In this document: positions 37,109 to 47,600 of the stretch, one piece after another
Numbering within the stretch: the stretch's first letter is position 1
How the letters are laid out: the number at the start of each line of letters is the position of its first letter
Source of the DNA: Bacteroidales bacterium
Lineage (GTDB): Bacteria; Bacteroidota; Bacteroidia; Bacteroidales; UBA1715
Length of the DNA: 64,000 nucleotides
Assembly: GCA_016714605.1 (NCBI GenBank)
Contig: JADKDL010000013.1
Coordinates: forward strand, 144,094 to 208,093
Reading direction: 5' to 3'
Notes under the pieces: model-generated
Databases searched by the model: none
What the model saw: only the letters and a program-made list of their open reading frames with translations
Told to the model about the DNA's origin: nothing
Position numbers and translations under genes: made by a program

Positions 37109-39735
37109 ATGAAGATACTATTAGCAATTTATCGTTTTTTTTTAGTTCTCAGATATAAAGTAGAACTAGAGGGTGTAAATGTATTGCAAACCCCACGAGC
37201 TAAGTTTATTTTGCTAACCATCAGGCACTTGTAGATCCTCAGTTATTGGTTACACCTTGCTAAGTATATAAAAGTAGTTCCGGTAGTTACCGAGTCGTTT
37301 TATAAAATACCGGTACTTAATTCATTTTTAAAGAAAATGGGTGCTGTTCCGGTAAGCGATTTATCTGCCGGAAGTAGAGATGTAAAGGTGCTTAATACAA
37401 TCTCCGAAAATGTGTATAAAGCGTTCACCGAGAAAAGAAATGTGCTATTATATCCATCAGGTCAGATTGCCGGGCAGGGTTATGAGAAAATTTTCAATAA
37501 AAAGAGCGCGTTTCTCGTTTGCAGAGACTTACCTACCGATGTGCAGGTTATAGCAGTGCGTATCACTGGCTTATGGGGTAGTATGTGGTCTAGAGCATGG
37601 GTGGGCGATTCTCCTCCGTTTTTTCCTACGTTCCTGAGGGCTATCTTTATGGTATTTGCCAACTTGCTGTTTTTTCTACCAAGACGTAAAGTCACCATAG
37701 AATTTATAGATGTGAGCAAAGAGGCTAGAAAATATGCACTTGCATCGATCAAAGATTTTAATTCTTATCTGGAATCCATCTATAATGAGAAAGGAGAAGA
37801 ACCGGTTTTGTTTTTGAAACACTACTTTTTTGCACCTATGCTCAAACGAAATTTGCCGCCCAGTATTAAAGGTTCAGTAGCCGATTTATTGAATGCTAAC
37901 GAGCAGATTTATACTGAAATACCAAGTGATGTATTGCAGAAAGTTACCGAAATTGTTAAAAATAAGGCAGGTATTGGTAGTAAGGAAATAGGTGCAAATT
38001 CTAACTTAAATTTCGATTGTAGTGTAGATTCGCTTATGTTGGTAGATATTATCGAAGATATTGAAAAACAATTTACTATAAAAGCAGACATAAGTGAGAA
38101 TAATATAAAACAGTAGGCGATTTATGTTTTGTTGCACTGAATAAAAAGGTAGAACATGAGGTACTCAAAGCAGCTACGATTGTTACTTGTGAAGCTCCAT
38201 TGAAACGCATTTTTATTCCGGCAGAAGGTACAATAGCCGAGATTTTGGTAAAGACTTTTTCTGAACATCCCAAAGAAACATTTTCTTATGATAAAATGAT
38301 AGGTACAACCACACGTAAACAGTTTTTGTTGAAAGCTATGGTTGTATCAAAAATTATAAAACAGGAGGTTGACGATAAATATGTAGGAATTATGTTGCCT
38401 GCTCTACAAAGTACTACCTTGTTGGTAGCAGCTACGTATCTTGCAGGAAAAATTCCGGTTATGCTCAATTGGACCGTAGGACCCAAACTCATAGAGCATT
38501 GTGTAGAATCGGTTGGTGTAAAGAAAATACTCACCGCTAAGTCGTTTGCCGATAAAGTTGCCGACCAATTACCTGAAAGTGTAAAACAGAAATGTGTGTT
38601 TTTTGAAGAGAAAGTGAAAACCCTTTCTACAACTACGAAGCTTAAAGGATTGTTTGCATACTTTACCAAATCTCTACCTAAAACAAAATCTACCGATGTG
38701 GCTGTGGTTTTGTTTACCTCCGGTAGCGAGTCATTGCCTAAAGCAGTGAAACTCACACATAAAAATGTACTTACTAATTTGCATGGAGCATTTAGTCATA
38801 TTTCGCTCAATACCGATGTGGTTATGTTGAGTTTTTTGCCACCGTTTCATAGTTTTGGTTTTACGGTTTGCACTATTTTACCACTTACTACCGCAGTTAA
38901 AACCGCCTACACACCCGACCCAACAAATGGGAGAGAGGTCTTGAAAATTCTTAACCATACGAATGCAAATACACTTTTAGGCACACCTACATTTTTGAAA
39001 TTATTATTAGCCGTTGCGCAAAATAATGAATTGAAAAATGTAAGATTAGTAATATCAGGAGCAGAAAGTCTTCAGCAAGTTATTGCCGAGCAGTTTAAGT
39101 TGAAAGCAAGTCCTGAGCTTAAAATGTTGGAAGGATATGGTATAACCGAGTGTTCACCAGTGCTTACACTCAATCCGCTTGAAAAACAAAAAGTTGGAAG
39201 TGTAGGTACGTTTGTAAAAGGGGTAGATTTTCTAATTACTACTATAGATACATATACTCCTGTAGCTGTTGGTAGCGAAGGTATGATTTTGGTACGCGGA
39301 GGAAATATCTTCTCCGGCTATGAAGACAAAAACTTAGCTTCACCTTTTGTAACAGTAAATGGGATAGAATATTACAAAACAGGCGATTTGGGTTATGTAG
39401 ATACAGAAGGCTACCTATTTATTACGGGCAGATTGAAACGATTTATTAAAATAGCAGGCGAAATGATAAGTCTGCCGGCAATTGAAAACGTACTGTTGAA
39501 TAAATATGGAAAGTCTGATAGTCTTGTGCTTGCAGTAGAAGGAAAAGATACCATTGAAGTACCGCAAATAGTGTTGTTTTCAGTTACACAGATTGAAGTA
39601 AATGAGGCAAATGAAGCATTGAAGCAAGCAGGATTTTCTTCATTGGTTAAAATCCATAAAAACATTATAGTATCCGAAATACCACTTTTAGGAACCGGAA
39701 AAACCGATTATAAAGTATTAAAAGCAATGATATAA
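37109..39735 (+). CDS. Acyltransferase - acyl carrier - acyl-ACP synthetase fusion (Aas-like), three frame breaks
   Basis: The reconstructed product is about 876 residues. The order is an LPLAT/PlsC acyltransferase (LPNHQALVDPQ supplies the HX4D motif, then LLYPSGQIAGQGYE), an ACP domain at about 310-345 with the phosphopantetheine Ser in CSVDSLMLVDI, and an AMP-forming ligase (VLFTSGSESLPKAVKLTHKN, LEGYGITECSP, YKTGDLGYVDTEGYLFITGR). Breaks are at 37214 (one C missing), about 37253-37257 (compensating) and 38107-38110 (one A missing, giving NNIKTVGDLC). It should reacylate lysophospholipids. An ACP between the two classical Aas domains is notable. The LplT-like gene lies upstream. Confidence 0.85.
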
Positions 39736-39785
39736 TTCATAGAAAAAGATATTTATTATAAACAACTATTTGAGGACGAAAAAAC

Positions 39786-39816
39786 TTGCTATTGACGTGC
39801 TAGTTCTGTATATTTG
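39786..39816 (+). promoter_or_regulatory. Promoter of the toxin-antitoxin operon
   Basis: TTG at 39786-39788 and TATATTTG at 39809-39816 are separated by 20 bases, matching the Bacteroidota -33/-7 pattern. The antitoxin ATG follows 22 bases later. A TTGACG at 39792 is too close to serve. Confidence 0.6.
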
Positions 39817-39838
39817 TACGTAATAATTATTTGAGATT

Positions 39839-40090
39839 ATGGAAACAAAATTGACATTAAGACTAAATGATAACGTCATTGAGAGAGCAAAGGTTTATGC
39901 TCGTAATCATAAGATTAGCCTTTCTAAAATAATTGAATCTTATCTTGATAGCATTACAACGCAAAAGGAAAAAGATGAAAAAATTACAATAACTCCACTC
40001 GTTAAAAGTTTAATTGGAGTTATGGATTTACCACCTGATTTTGATTATAAAAAAGATTACCGCGATTTTTTAGAAGAAAAATATAAGTGA
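39839..40090 (+). CDS. Antitoxin, DUF6364 (ribbon-helix-helix) family
   Basis: This 83-residue protein starts METKLTLRLNDNVIERAKVYARNHKISLSKIIESYL, a ribbon-helix-helix DNA-binding domain, followed by an acidic C-terminal tail (PPDFDYKKDYRDFLEEKY) that would wrap the toxin. This is the DUF6364 antitoxin pattern found next to PIN toxins in Bacteroidota. It overlaps the toxin start by four bases. It would neutralise the toxin and autorepress the operon. Confidence 0.88.
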   Translation: METKLTLRLNDNVIERAKVYARNHKISLSKIIESYLDSITTQKEKDEKITITPLVKSLIGVMDLPPDFDYKKDYRDFLEEKYK

Positions 40091-40503
40091 AAAAGTTATT
40101 TGTTGATACAAATATTGTGATTGACTTATTGTCAAGGAGAGAGCCCTTTTTTGATGAAGCAGCAGAATTATTTTCCCTTGCTGACAGAAAACAAATCGAA
40201 ATATCTGTTTCATCTTTGACCATTGCAAATACGAGTTATGCATTATTACGACAAATGGATTCGAATAAAGCAAAGTCAGTTTTGAGAAAACTGAGGTTGA
40301 TTCTTACCGTTTTGCCATTGGACGATAAGGTTGTGGGATTGGCTTTAAATGATGAGACTTTCTCGGATTTTGAGGATGGACTTCAATATTTTACGGCAAT
40401 TGAAGCTGAACAAGAATTGATTATTACAAGAAATCTTAAGGATTTTAAAAGTTCAAAGTTACCGACAATGACAGCTAGACAATTTATTGAAACAATTGAA
40501 TAA
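40087..40503 (+). CDS. PIN-domain (VapC-like) toxin ribonuclease
   Basis: This 138-residue PIN-domain protein starts at GTG, overlapping the antitoxin stop. Acidic active-site residues are visible: the Asp in FVDTNIVIDLL, a Glu in the central helix region, the Asp in FSDFEDGLQYFTA and the late Asp in ITRNLKDFKSS. VapC-type toxins cleave tRNA or rRNA in a Mg-dependent manner when the antitoxin is lost. The arrangement is a complete, apparently intact type II module. Confidence 0.9.
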   Translation: MKKLFVDTNIVIDLLSRREPFFDEAAELFSLADRKQIEISVSSLTIANTSYALLRQMDSNKAKSVLRKLRLILTVLPLDDKVVGLALNDETFSDFEDGLQYFTAIEAEQELIITRNLKDFKSSKLPTMTARQFIETIE

Positions 40504-40670
40504 TGTCTGTTGTATATTCATAGTTTAAAATAATTGATATTCTGTTGTTTGCGAGAGAATAACTCGTTTTATTATACTGTTTGGTGGACAATTTCATAGA
40601 CCTAAAATTCATCCATTTCAAGGAGTCAAATTATCACAAATTTATATACAATAATATTACAGTTATTTTT

Positions 40671-40701
40671 TTTGTATCTAAAATATTAAATAGTATATTT
40701 G
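40671..40701 (+). promoter_or_regulatory. Promoter of the SPOR-domain gene
   Basis: TTTG at 40671-40674 and TATATTTG at 40694-40701 are 19 bases apart, a very good Bacteroidota promoter. The predicted transcript has a leader of about 100 bases before the GTG at 40806. The 302-bp gap from the toxin gene otherwise holds nothing recognisable. Confidence 0.65.
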
Positions 40702-40805
40702 AATCAGACACAAATTAAGAAAACCAATAGTAAAACCGAAAAGTTTAGTTTGCTATTGTGCTGAAAATTTAACAGATTATTAATTATTTAAAGATAAGGT
40801 ATAAC

Positions 40806-41537
40806 GTGGAAGATCAAATAAATAAAAACCCGTCAGAAAATACCGGTAATGAATTGTCGGCTAATGCAGCGTCTGAAGGTACAAAAAGTGAGGCGAAGCC
40901 AACAATGACTCCCGCCCAGCGACTTAAGTATATAAAAGATTTGAAAGCTAAAAAAGAGGCAGACAAAAAAGCAGAGTTAAAAAGACAAAAAATAGAACAG
41001 AAAAAAGTGCAGTCGGAGAATAAAAGCTCAGGAAACCAGGATGATAATGAAGCAAAAGCAAAAAAAATAAGAATATTAATTATTATTTTGATTTTGTTGT
41101 TTTTCGGAGCAGGATTATATATGTATAAAAGTAATCCATCTGTCTTTAAATCAGGCAACAAGGATGATGTAGCTGAAGAAAATTCTGAAGATTATGTAGT
41201 AAATACTGATGCAGATTCTCTAAAACTTTTAGAAGATGAAATCAACTCTTCGTTTTCTGATAATACAAAAACAAGTAAAAATAAGTCGGGTGCAATTACA
41301 GGTTGGGTTGTAGGTTATGGTGCATACAAAGATATAGCAACTGCTGAGAAGATTGCAGCTAAAATTAAAAATAGAAATTATACCGCAGGTACTTATTGGA
41401 TTCCAGATTATTTCCCGAATGGAAAAGCACTGTATAAAGTTTATATAGGTCCTTTCGTATCAAAATCAGAAGCCAAGGCAATACTTCCAGATGTACATAA
41501 GTATAGTCCGGAAGCATATATGATAGAATTTAAATAA
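40806..41537 (+). CDS. SPOR-domain membrane protein
   Basis: This 243-residue protein starts at GTG. A long charged cytoplasmic region rich in Lys/Glu (residues 1-90) leads into one transmembrane helix (IRILIIILILLFFGAGLYMY, about 88-107). An acidic linker and a C-terminal SPOR domain follow (WVVGYGAYKDIATAEKIAAK then KALYKVYIGPFVSKSEA). SPOR domains bind denuded peptidoglycan at the division site, so a cell-division or envelope role is likely. It has its own promoter and terminator, so it is a single-gene unit. Confidence 0.88.
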   Translation: MEDQINKNPSENTGNELSANAASEGTKSEAKPTMTPAQRLKYIKDLKAKKEADKKAELKRQKIEQKKVQSENKSSGNQDDNEAKAKKIRILIIILILLFFGAGLYMYKSNPSVFKSGNKDDVAEENSEDYVVNTDADSLKLLEDEINSSFSDNTKTSKNKSGAITGWVVGYGAYKDIATAEKIAAKIKNRNYTAGTYWIPDYFPNGKALYKVYIGPFVSKSEAKAILPDVHKYSPEAYMIEFK

Positions 41538-41563
41538 GGCATTTGGAAATTTTTTAACTATAG

Positions 41564-41595
41564 AAAAGGTTGGTTCATCCAACCTTTTTAGTTTT
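41564..41595 (+). terminator. Terminator of the SPOR-domain gene
   Basis: AAAAGGTTGG-TTCAT-CCAACCTTTT is a perfect 10-bp stem with a 5-base loop followed by TTAGTTTTT. It begins 27 bases after the stop. Confidence 0.92.
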
Positions 41596-41717
41596 TATGA
41601 TGTAGGGTAAATATTTAGTATATTGTCTATAAGTAGATGCTTAATAATTTAATATAATTTATTTTACTACTATTATTTATAAATTTGAAAGCCATTATAG
41701 TGATATTTTAATGTTAT

Positions 41718-44349
41718 ATGTTTAAAAGAATTCTAATATTATTTTTGTTTGTCTTCTGTGTTTCAAGCAGTTTGTTTCCTCAATTGATTATTGACGATTG
41801 TACCGATGGAGATGATTTAACTGCTTTAGGAACACGTTGGTACAGCTATACAGATACCGCCGATGGTGGACTTTCTAAAATAGTAGCCCCAACCAACATT
41901 TTTAAAATGAGCAATGACGGCAGCGGAAACAATGCAGCTGCAATTGTATATGAATTAGAGCAAGGTAACTGTTCTTGGTGTCCGTATGTGGGTATGGGTC
42001 TTTGGTTGCCAAATGCAAAAGATAGTACTGGAGGTAGAGTTGTTTTAGTCGATAACAGTTATGGAGCTTCTTCTGGAATATCTTTCAGATACAAGGGTAA
42101 TGGTGGTGTAATTGAGCTAATTACATCTTCTGTGACCGATTATAATTATCATTTTGTGCAAATTCCTGCATCAGAGACGTGGAGTAAAATTACGCTTTCG
42201 TGGCAAGAATTCCATCAGCAAAATATTGTTGGTTCTCCTAATGAAAATTTAAATCCTGCAAAAATAGGAAAATTGCAATTTGCTGTAAAACAAGCTTATA
42301 ATGGTACTAATGTAACAGGATCTTTATGGATAGACGATGTTATTTTATACATAGAAACCATTGAAGTTAACAAGGACCTTCTTAATGCTGCAATTTCAAA
42401 AGCAAATAATTATTTAGACTCTGCTAGAAACCAGTTGACTACAGATATTTATCCTACTTTGGCTGTTGATATTCTTAAAAAAGCATTAGAAGTTCCTGAA
42501 AAAATTGCACAAAGTAATGTTGCAAATCAAAAAGAAATTGATAATGCTACAACATTGCTAGAATCTAAAATTCAGAATTTTAAGAAGTCAATCGTTAAAA
42601 CCGAAAATTCTGTTTTAATACTTGTTGCCGATTGTGAAAAAGGAAACAAAACCGAACTTAATTCATACTGGTTTTCATACAATGATGCCATGGTTGGAGG
42701 AAAATCTGTAGTTGTTCCCTTCTCCGACCCCAATACTGCATTCTCAATGTCGGCAGGAGGCATAAATGGTGTTGATTCGGCTGCGTATATTGCATATACA
42801 CTAAACCAAAATTCGCAAACCTATCTGCCTCATGTAGGTATGGGGGTTTGCATTTACAGAGCCTGCCGGAATTTATAATCTCTCCGGATCGGAAGGTATA
42901 GCTTTCTGGCACAAAGGTGATTCTGTTACGTTAAAGATTGAATTAGCTACAAATATCGATGCCAATTATTATGCAGTACAGGTTTCTGCTCATGCAGAAT
43001 GGACTTTTGTAAGATACAAATGGAGCGAGTTTTCGCAAGATGAGAGCTGGGGAACCTTGGTAGATTTTGATTTGACGAAAGTGTTGAAAATTCAGTGGCA
43101 AAAACAAGCAGAATCAGGAACTACCGGAGCGGTTAGTATTGATGATGTTTATATTGCTTGGTTGGGCAAACCTATAAAAATTGTTGATAAAACGGAACTT
43201 TATGTGGCAATTGAAAAAGCCGAATCTACCTACGCCACTGCTAATACCGGAAATGGTCATAATCAATATACAAGTGCCTCGAAAGCTACATATCAATTAG
43301 CAATAGATTCTGCAAAGTTGGTTTATAAAGCCCCTTTGGCTAAACTTAATGACGTGAATGTTGCCATTTATAAACTTAGTATTGCTACCGATGCTTTTTT
43401 GAAATCAAAAATAATAGTTGATTTTGTACAACTCACAACCCTAGTTTATACCGGACAAGCTATTTTAGATACAATTCCGGTTGGCGCCAAAGAAGGAGAG
43501 TGGTTATTGCAAAATCGTAACGACTTTGCTAATGAAATTTATACAGCTTCCTTATTAATTGATCAAACCGGAGTAACCAGTCAAACCATTGATACTACGG
43601 TAACTTCAATAGAAAATACCATTACTGTTTTTGAAAAAGAGTACATAAAATTACAAGTTACAAAGACCGACAATACTAAATTAAAATATCTAATTCAAGA
43701 AATAACATTGAATTTAGATAGAGCTAAATTATATTCAGAAACATCTCATTTAGGAAATTATTCGGCGCAAGCAATTACAAATCTTGAAGCACGTATTGCA
43801 GATGCACAAAAAATTGTAATGAGTGAAACTGCAACACAATCAGAGGTTGATAATGAAATTTACCTATTAACAATGAGTTATAAGGAGTTGGTAGCTTCAT
43901 TAATTGATAATTCGTTACAAAGATTTGATTCGTTAGAAAATAATAATATAGATGTTAATTTTTCAACTTCTGAAAAATATTCTTTAGAGGTTGTTTTAAA
44001 GGAATATCAATATGCAATAGATAATTTTATTGATTATGAAGATATTAATCTTGCTAATGAATCGGTTTTAAATGTGATATTTGAATTAGAAAATTCAAAT
44101 ATTGCAACAAGTAATGTGTTTGCTTTAATTGAAAGCAAGAGAAGCTATACATATAGTAATGGTGAAATAAATTGTTCATCAGTAGGATTATCATTTTCTG
44201 CAATAAAAATTTGCTCATTTTCCGGCCAGTGTCTTGCCTTTTCAACAGAAAGAGTATTAGATATTTCACACTTTCCTTCAGCTGCTTATGTAGTTATAAT
44301 CGTATATGATTCCCAAGAAATAACTTCTTTATTGATACACCAAAATTAA
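41718..44349 (+). CDS. Secreted protein with two CBM11-like domains and FIVAR-like repeats, frame broken at 42842-42846
   Basis: The reconstructed product is about 877 residues. It has a signal peptide (ILILFLFVFCVSSSLFPQ) and two jelly-roll modules starting LIIDDCTDGDDLTALGTRWY and LVADCEKGNKTELNSYWFSY, each ending in a WIDDVILY or IDDVYIAWLG strand typical of CBM11/CIA30-like glycan-binding domains. Between and after them are helical FIVAR-like repeats. The C-terminal 70 residues resemble a degenerate T9SS sorting domain. Frame 1 breaks in GGGGG; removing one G gives HVGMGFAFTEPAGIYNLSGS and a second domain parallel to the first (YVGMGLWLPN). It is predicted to be surface-exposed and to bind polysaccharide. 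No catalytic domain is visible. Confidence 0.75.
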
Positions 44350-44369
44350 TAAACTTTAATTTTGGTGTA
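44337..44369. terminator. Hairpin overlapping the stop of the CBM11-like gene
   Basis: ACACCAAAATTAA and TTAATTTTGGTGT form a perfect 13-bp stem around a 6-base loop spanning the stop codon. A T-rich stretch follows about 10 bases later, so termination is plausible but not classical. The remaining 230 bases to the next gene hold nothing else clear. Confidence 0.5.
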
Positions 44370-44600
44370 AGTATTTCCTTTTTATCTTCACTGGTGTTTT
44401 GTAATCAATTGTATATTAATGTATTGGTTTGATTTTATTTTATTCGTCGTGCAACAATTTTAGGGTATAATTGGAATTTATTGCAATATATTTTAAAAAC
44501 AGATACTGTATTTTTATGTTACGTTAATGTTAATATGTTAAGAATGTTAATATTCTTACAAATTGGCATTACAAAGTAATATAAATCAAACAGTTAAACC

Positions 44601-47600
44601 ATGAAGAAACTAATTTTTAGTAGCTTTAAAAAGCCCTTACTTTTTATACTTTTTATACTTTTTTCAACAGTTGTATTTTCACAAACAGTAGGGGTACTTT
44701 TTTCTGAATCAAGCGGAGTGAAGCAAAATTCATTTATGCTTTCGTTATCTACAACAGAGCAAGGTAGAGATATTTATTATACAACAAATGGTCAAATACC
44801 AACGCAGAATTCTACCCGCTATACTCAACCAATTTCAATTAATCAAACTACAATTATCGTAGCAATATCATACAAAAATGGAGTAGCAGACCCTTTGCCT
44901 TCGAAAGCTGGATACATTTATCTAGCTTCTAATATGCAGCAGTTTTCTTCAAATTTACCAATTTTAGTAATTGAGAATTTTAATCAAGGTGCAATACCCG
45001 AACCGGAAGTAAACTTTATGGGAGGTGGCGATTTGGTTGATAAACAATTTGTTGTTGCAGCTCTATACGAACCAGTAAATGGTAGAACTACCTTTAGTTC
45101 AAACCCGAGCATTTCTACCAACGGTGGTATAAAAGTGAGAGGTTCATCGTCTGTTACGTTTCCTAAAAAGTCGTATGGTTTTGATTCATGGGATGGGCAA
45201 TGTGTAGAGACCGACATAAAACCTTTGGGTATGGCAAAAAGTGCCGATTGGGTACTTTTTGGTTCGCAGAATCAAGACCCAACCTATATTCGTTCGGTTT
45301 GGATTTATGAATTGAGCAGACAAATAGGTCAGTGGGCTCCGGCTACAAGAGCTGTTGAGGTTTTTATAAATGCTAATGGCGGAACTGTAGATACTGCCGA
45401 TTATCTGGGTTTGTATTTCTTTATGGAGAAAATTGGAAGAGGTAATGAAAAGTTAGACATTGCTAAACTCTCTGATACATTAGAGATTACTGATCCTGAA
45501 ATTTCGGGAGGGTATATTATTAAAGTAGATAGACTTGATGCCGAGGCTACCGGATTTACTTGTTTGCACACCAGTAATTTCAATACCACCAATTATTATT
45601 ATCCGAAAGAAAGGAACATGCCTGTTGCGCAAAAACCATGGATAAGAAATTATTTTACCACATTTGAAAATGCTCTTAAGGAAATACCAAATTCTAGACG
45701 ATACACAGACTATTTCGATGTTCAGGCTGCTATAGATCATTGGATACTGAAAGCAATGCCAATGGATGCTGATGGTTTTGTGCTGAGTGAGTTTATGCAC
45801 AAAGATAGAGATGGGGTAATAAAAATGGGACCTGTCTGGGATTTAGATCGTTCTGCCGGTTCTGTAGATACACGAACAACAAATTTTAACTCTTGGAGCG
45901 GCGGTGCTTTGGTCGACTATCAAACCTATGGTTGGTATGGCTATTTACACAAAGACCCCGAATATTCAATTGCCCTAAAAGACAGATGGTTTCAATTGCG
46001 CGAACACGAAATTTCAAACAATAATATTGATAGAATTATTGATAGTTTGGCTTTTGTAATGAAAGAAGCTATTTCTAGAGATGAAAAATTATGGCCTTTT
46101 ACTCGCTTAGATAAAACCTTTCAGGGTGAAATAAAGCATCTTAAAGATTGGTTGCACAGCAGAGTAGATTGGATAGATACGCAGTGGGGCAGCGTTCCTC
46201 AGTTATATTCGGGCAACAGTCTGCTTCGTGGAGCAGAGTTTGAGGTTGTGCCGGGTTACAGTGTTTCAATTCAGAAACCGCAAAATGCACAAGGTACTAT
46301 TTATTACACAACCGATGGTACAGATCCGCGCTTAGTGGGTGGTGGCATAAATCCTACAGCAAAAACGTTTTCAAATGCAATTTCAATTCAAAATATTACA
46401 GAATTGAAGGCGAGGATTTATGATAATAACTCTTGGAGCCCTATGAGACAAGCGGTGTTCTATTTAGAACAAGATTTATCGGCTCTGAAAATTACAGAAA
46501 TTCATTACAATCCCTTACCTAAGGGGAGGATAGAAGGCAAAAATCTTGAGTTTATTGAAATAAAAAATACGGGTACAAAGACTTTATTTCTTGCCGGTAT
46601 AAGCTTCACTAACGGTGTGGAGTTTGAATTTCCAATATCTGCAAAAATTAACCCAAATCAGATAATTGTATTAGCAGTAAATGCAGCCTCATTTGAGCTT
46701 GTAAATGGATTTGTGCCTGACTATGAATATTTAAAAAGCCTTGCCAATGAGGGTGAAAAGATTACACTTACAGATTTTAAGGGCGGTGTGATAGCAGAGG
46801 TAGAGTATGATAATGAGCAGCCATGGCCTACCAGTGCCAATGGTTTAGGATTTTCTCTTGTACCAATAAGTATTTCGCCTATTGGTAGTCAAAATGAAGT
46901 TTCTCAATGGCGAGCTTCTTCGCTTATGGGAGGTTCTCCGGGTAAAGATGATTTGCTTGTAGAATCTGTTCCAATTAAGATAAGTGAAGTTATTTCAAAT
47001 ACTTCATACCCAAATATTGATGCAATTGAACTCTTCAATCCGACAAGTAGTTCTGTGAATATCGGTGGTTGGTTGTTGAGCAATAGTGCTTCGCTCGGTA
47101 GCGTATGGACTATACCTGCCGGAACTACAATACCTGCTAATGGATATAAGATTTTTTATGAAGGTCATTATGAAGGTTCTGTGTTAAAGTTTTCTGCTCA
47201 AGAATATGGTAGCATGTTCTCTATTAGTAATTTGGAAGATGGCGTATTCTTGTTTGCTGCTCAGAATGGAAGTCCTACTGGTTATTCGCACGGATTTGAG
47301 ACCGAAGTAACCTTGCCCGAAGTATCTTATGGTTTATATACTACAAGTACTCAGGAGCAGCATTTTGTTCCATTCATTACCAAAACTTTAGGTGCTGCAA
47401 ACGCTAAGGTTAAAGTTGGTCCGGTTGTCATTACCAAAATAATGTACAACCCGTTCAACAGTACCGAATTGCCTAAAATTTCTGAGTTTATTGCAATTAA
47501 GAATATATCTGCCCAAACAGTAAAATTATATGATGAGAAGAATATTTCTAATACATGGAATATTAAAGGCTTAAGTTTTTATTTCCCTGCGAATATTAGT

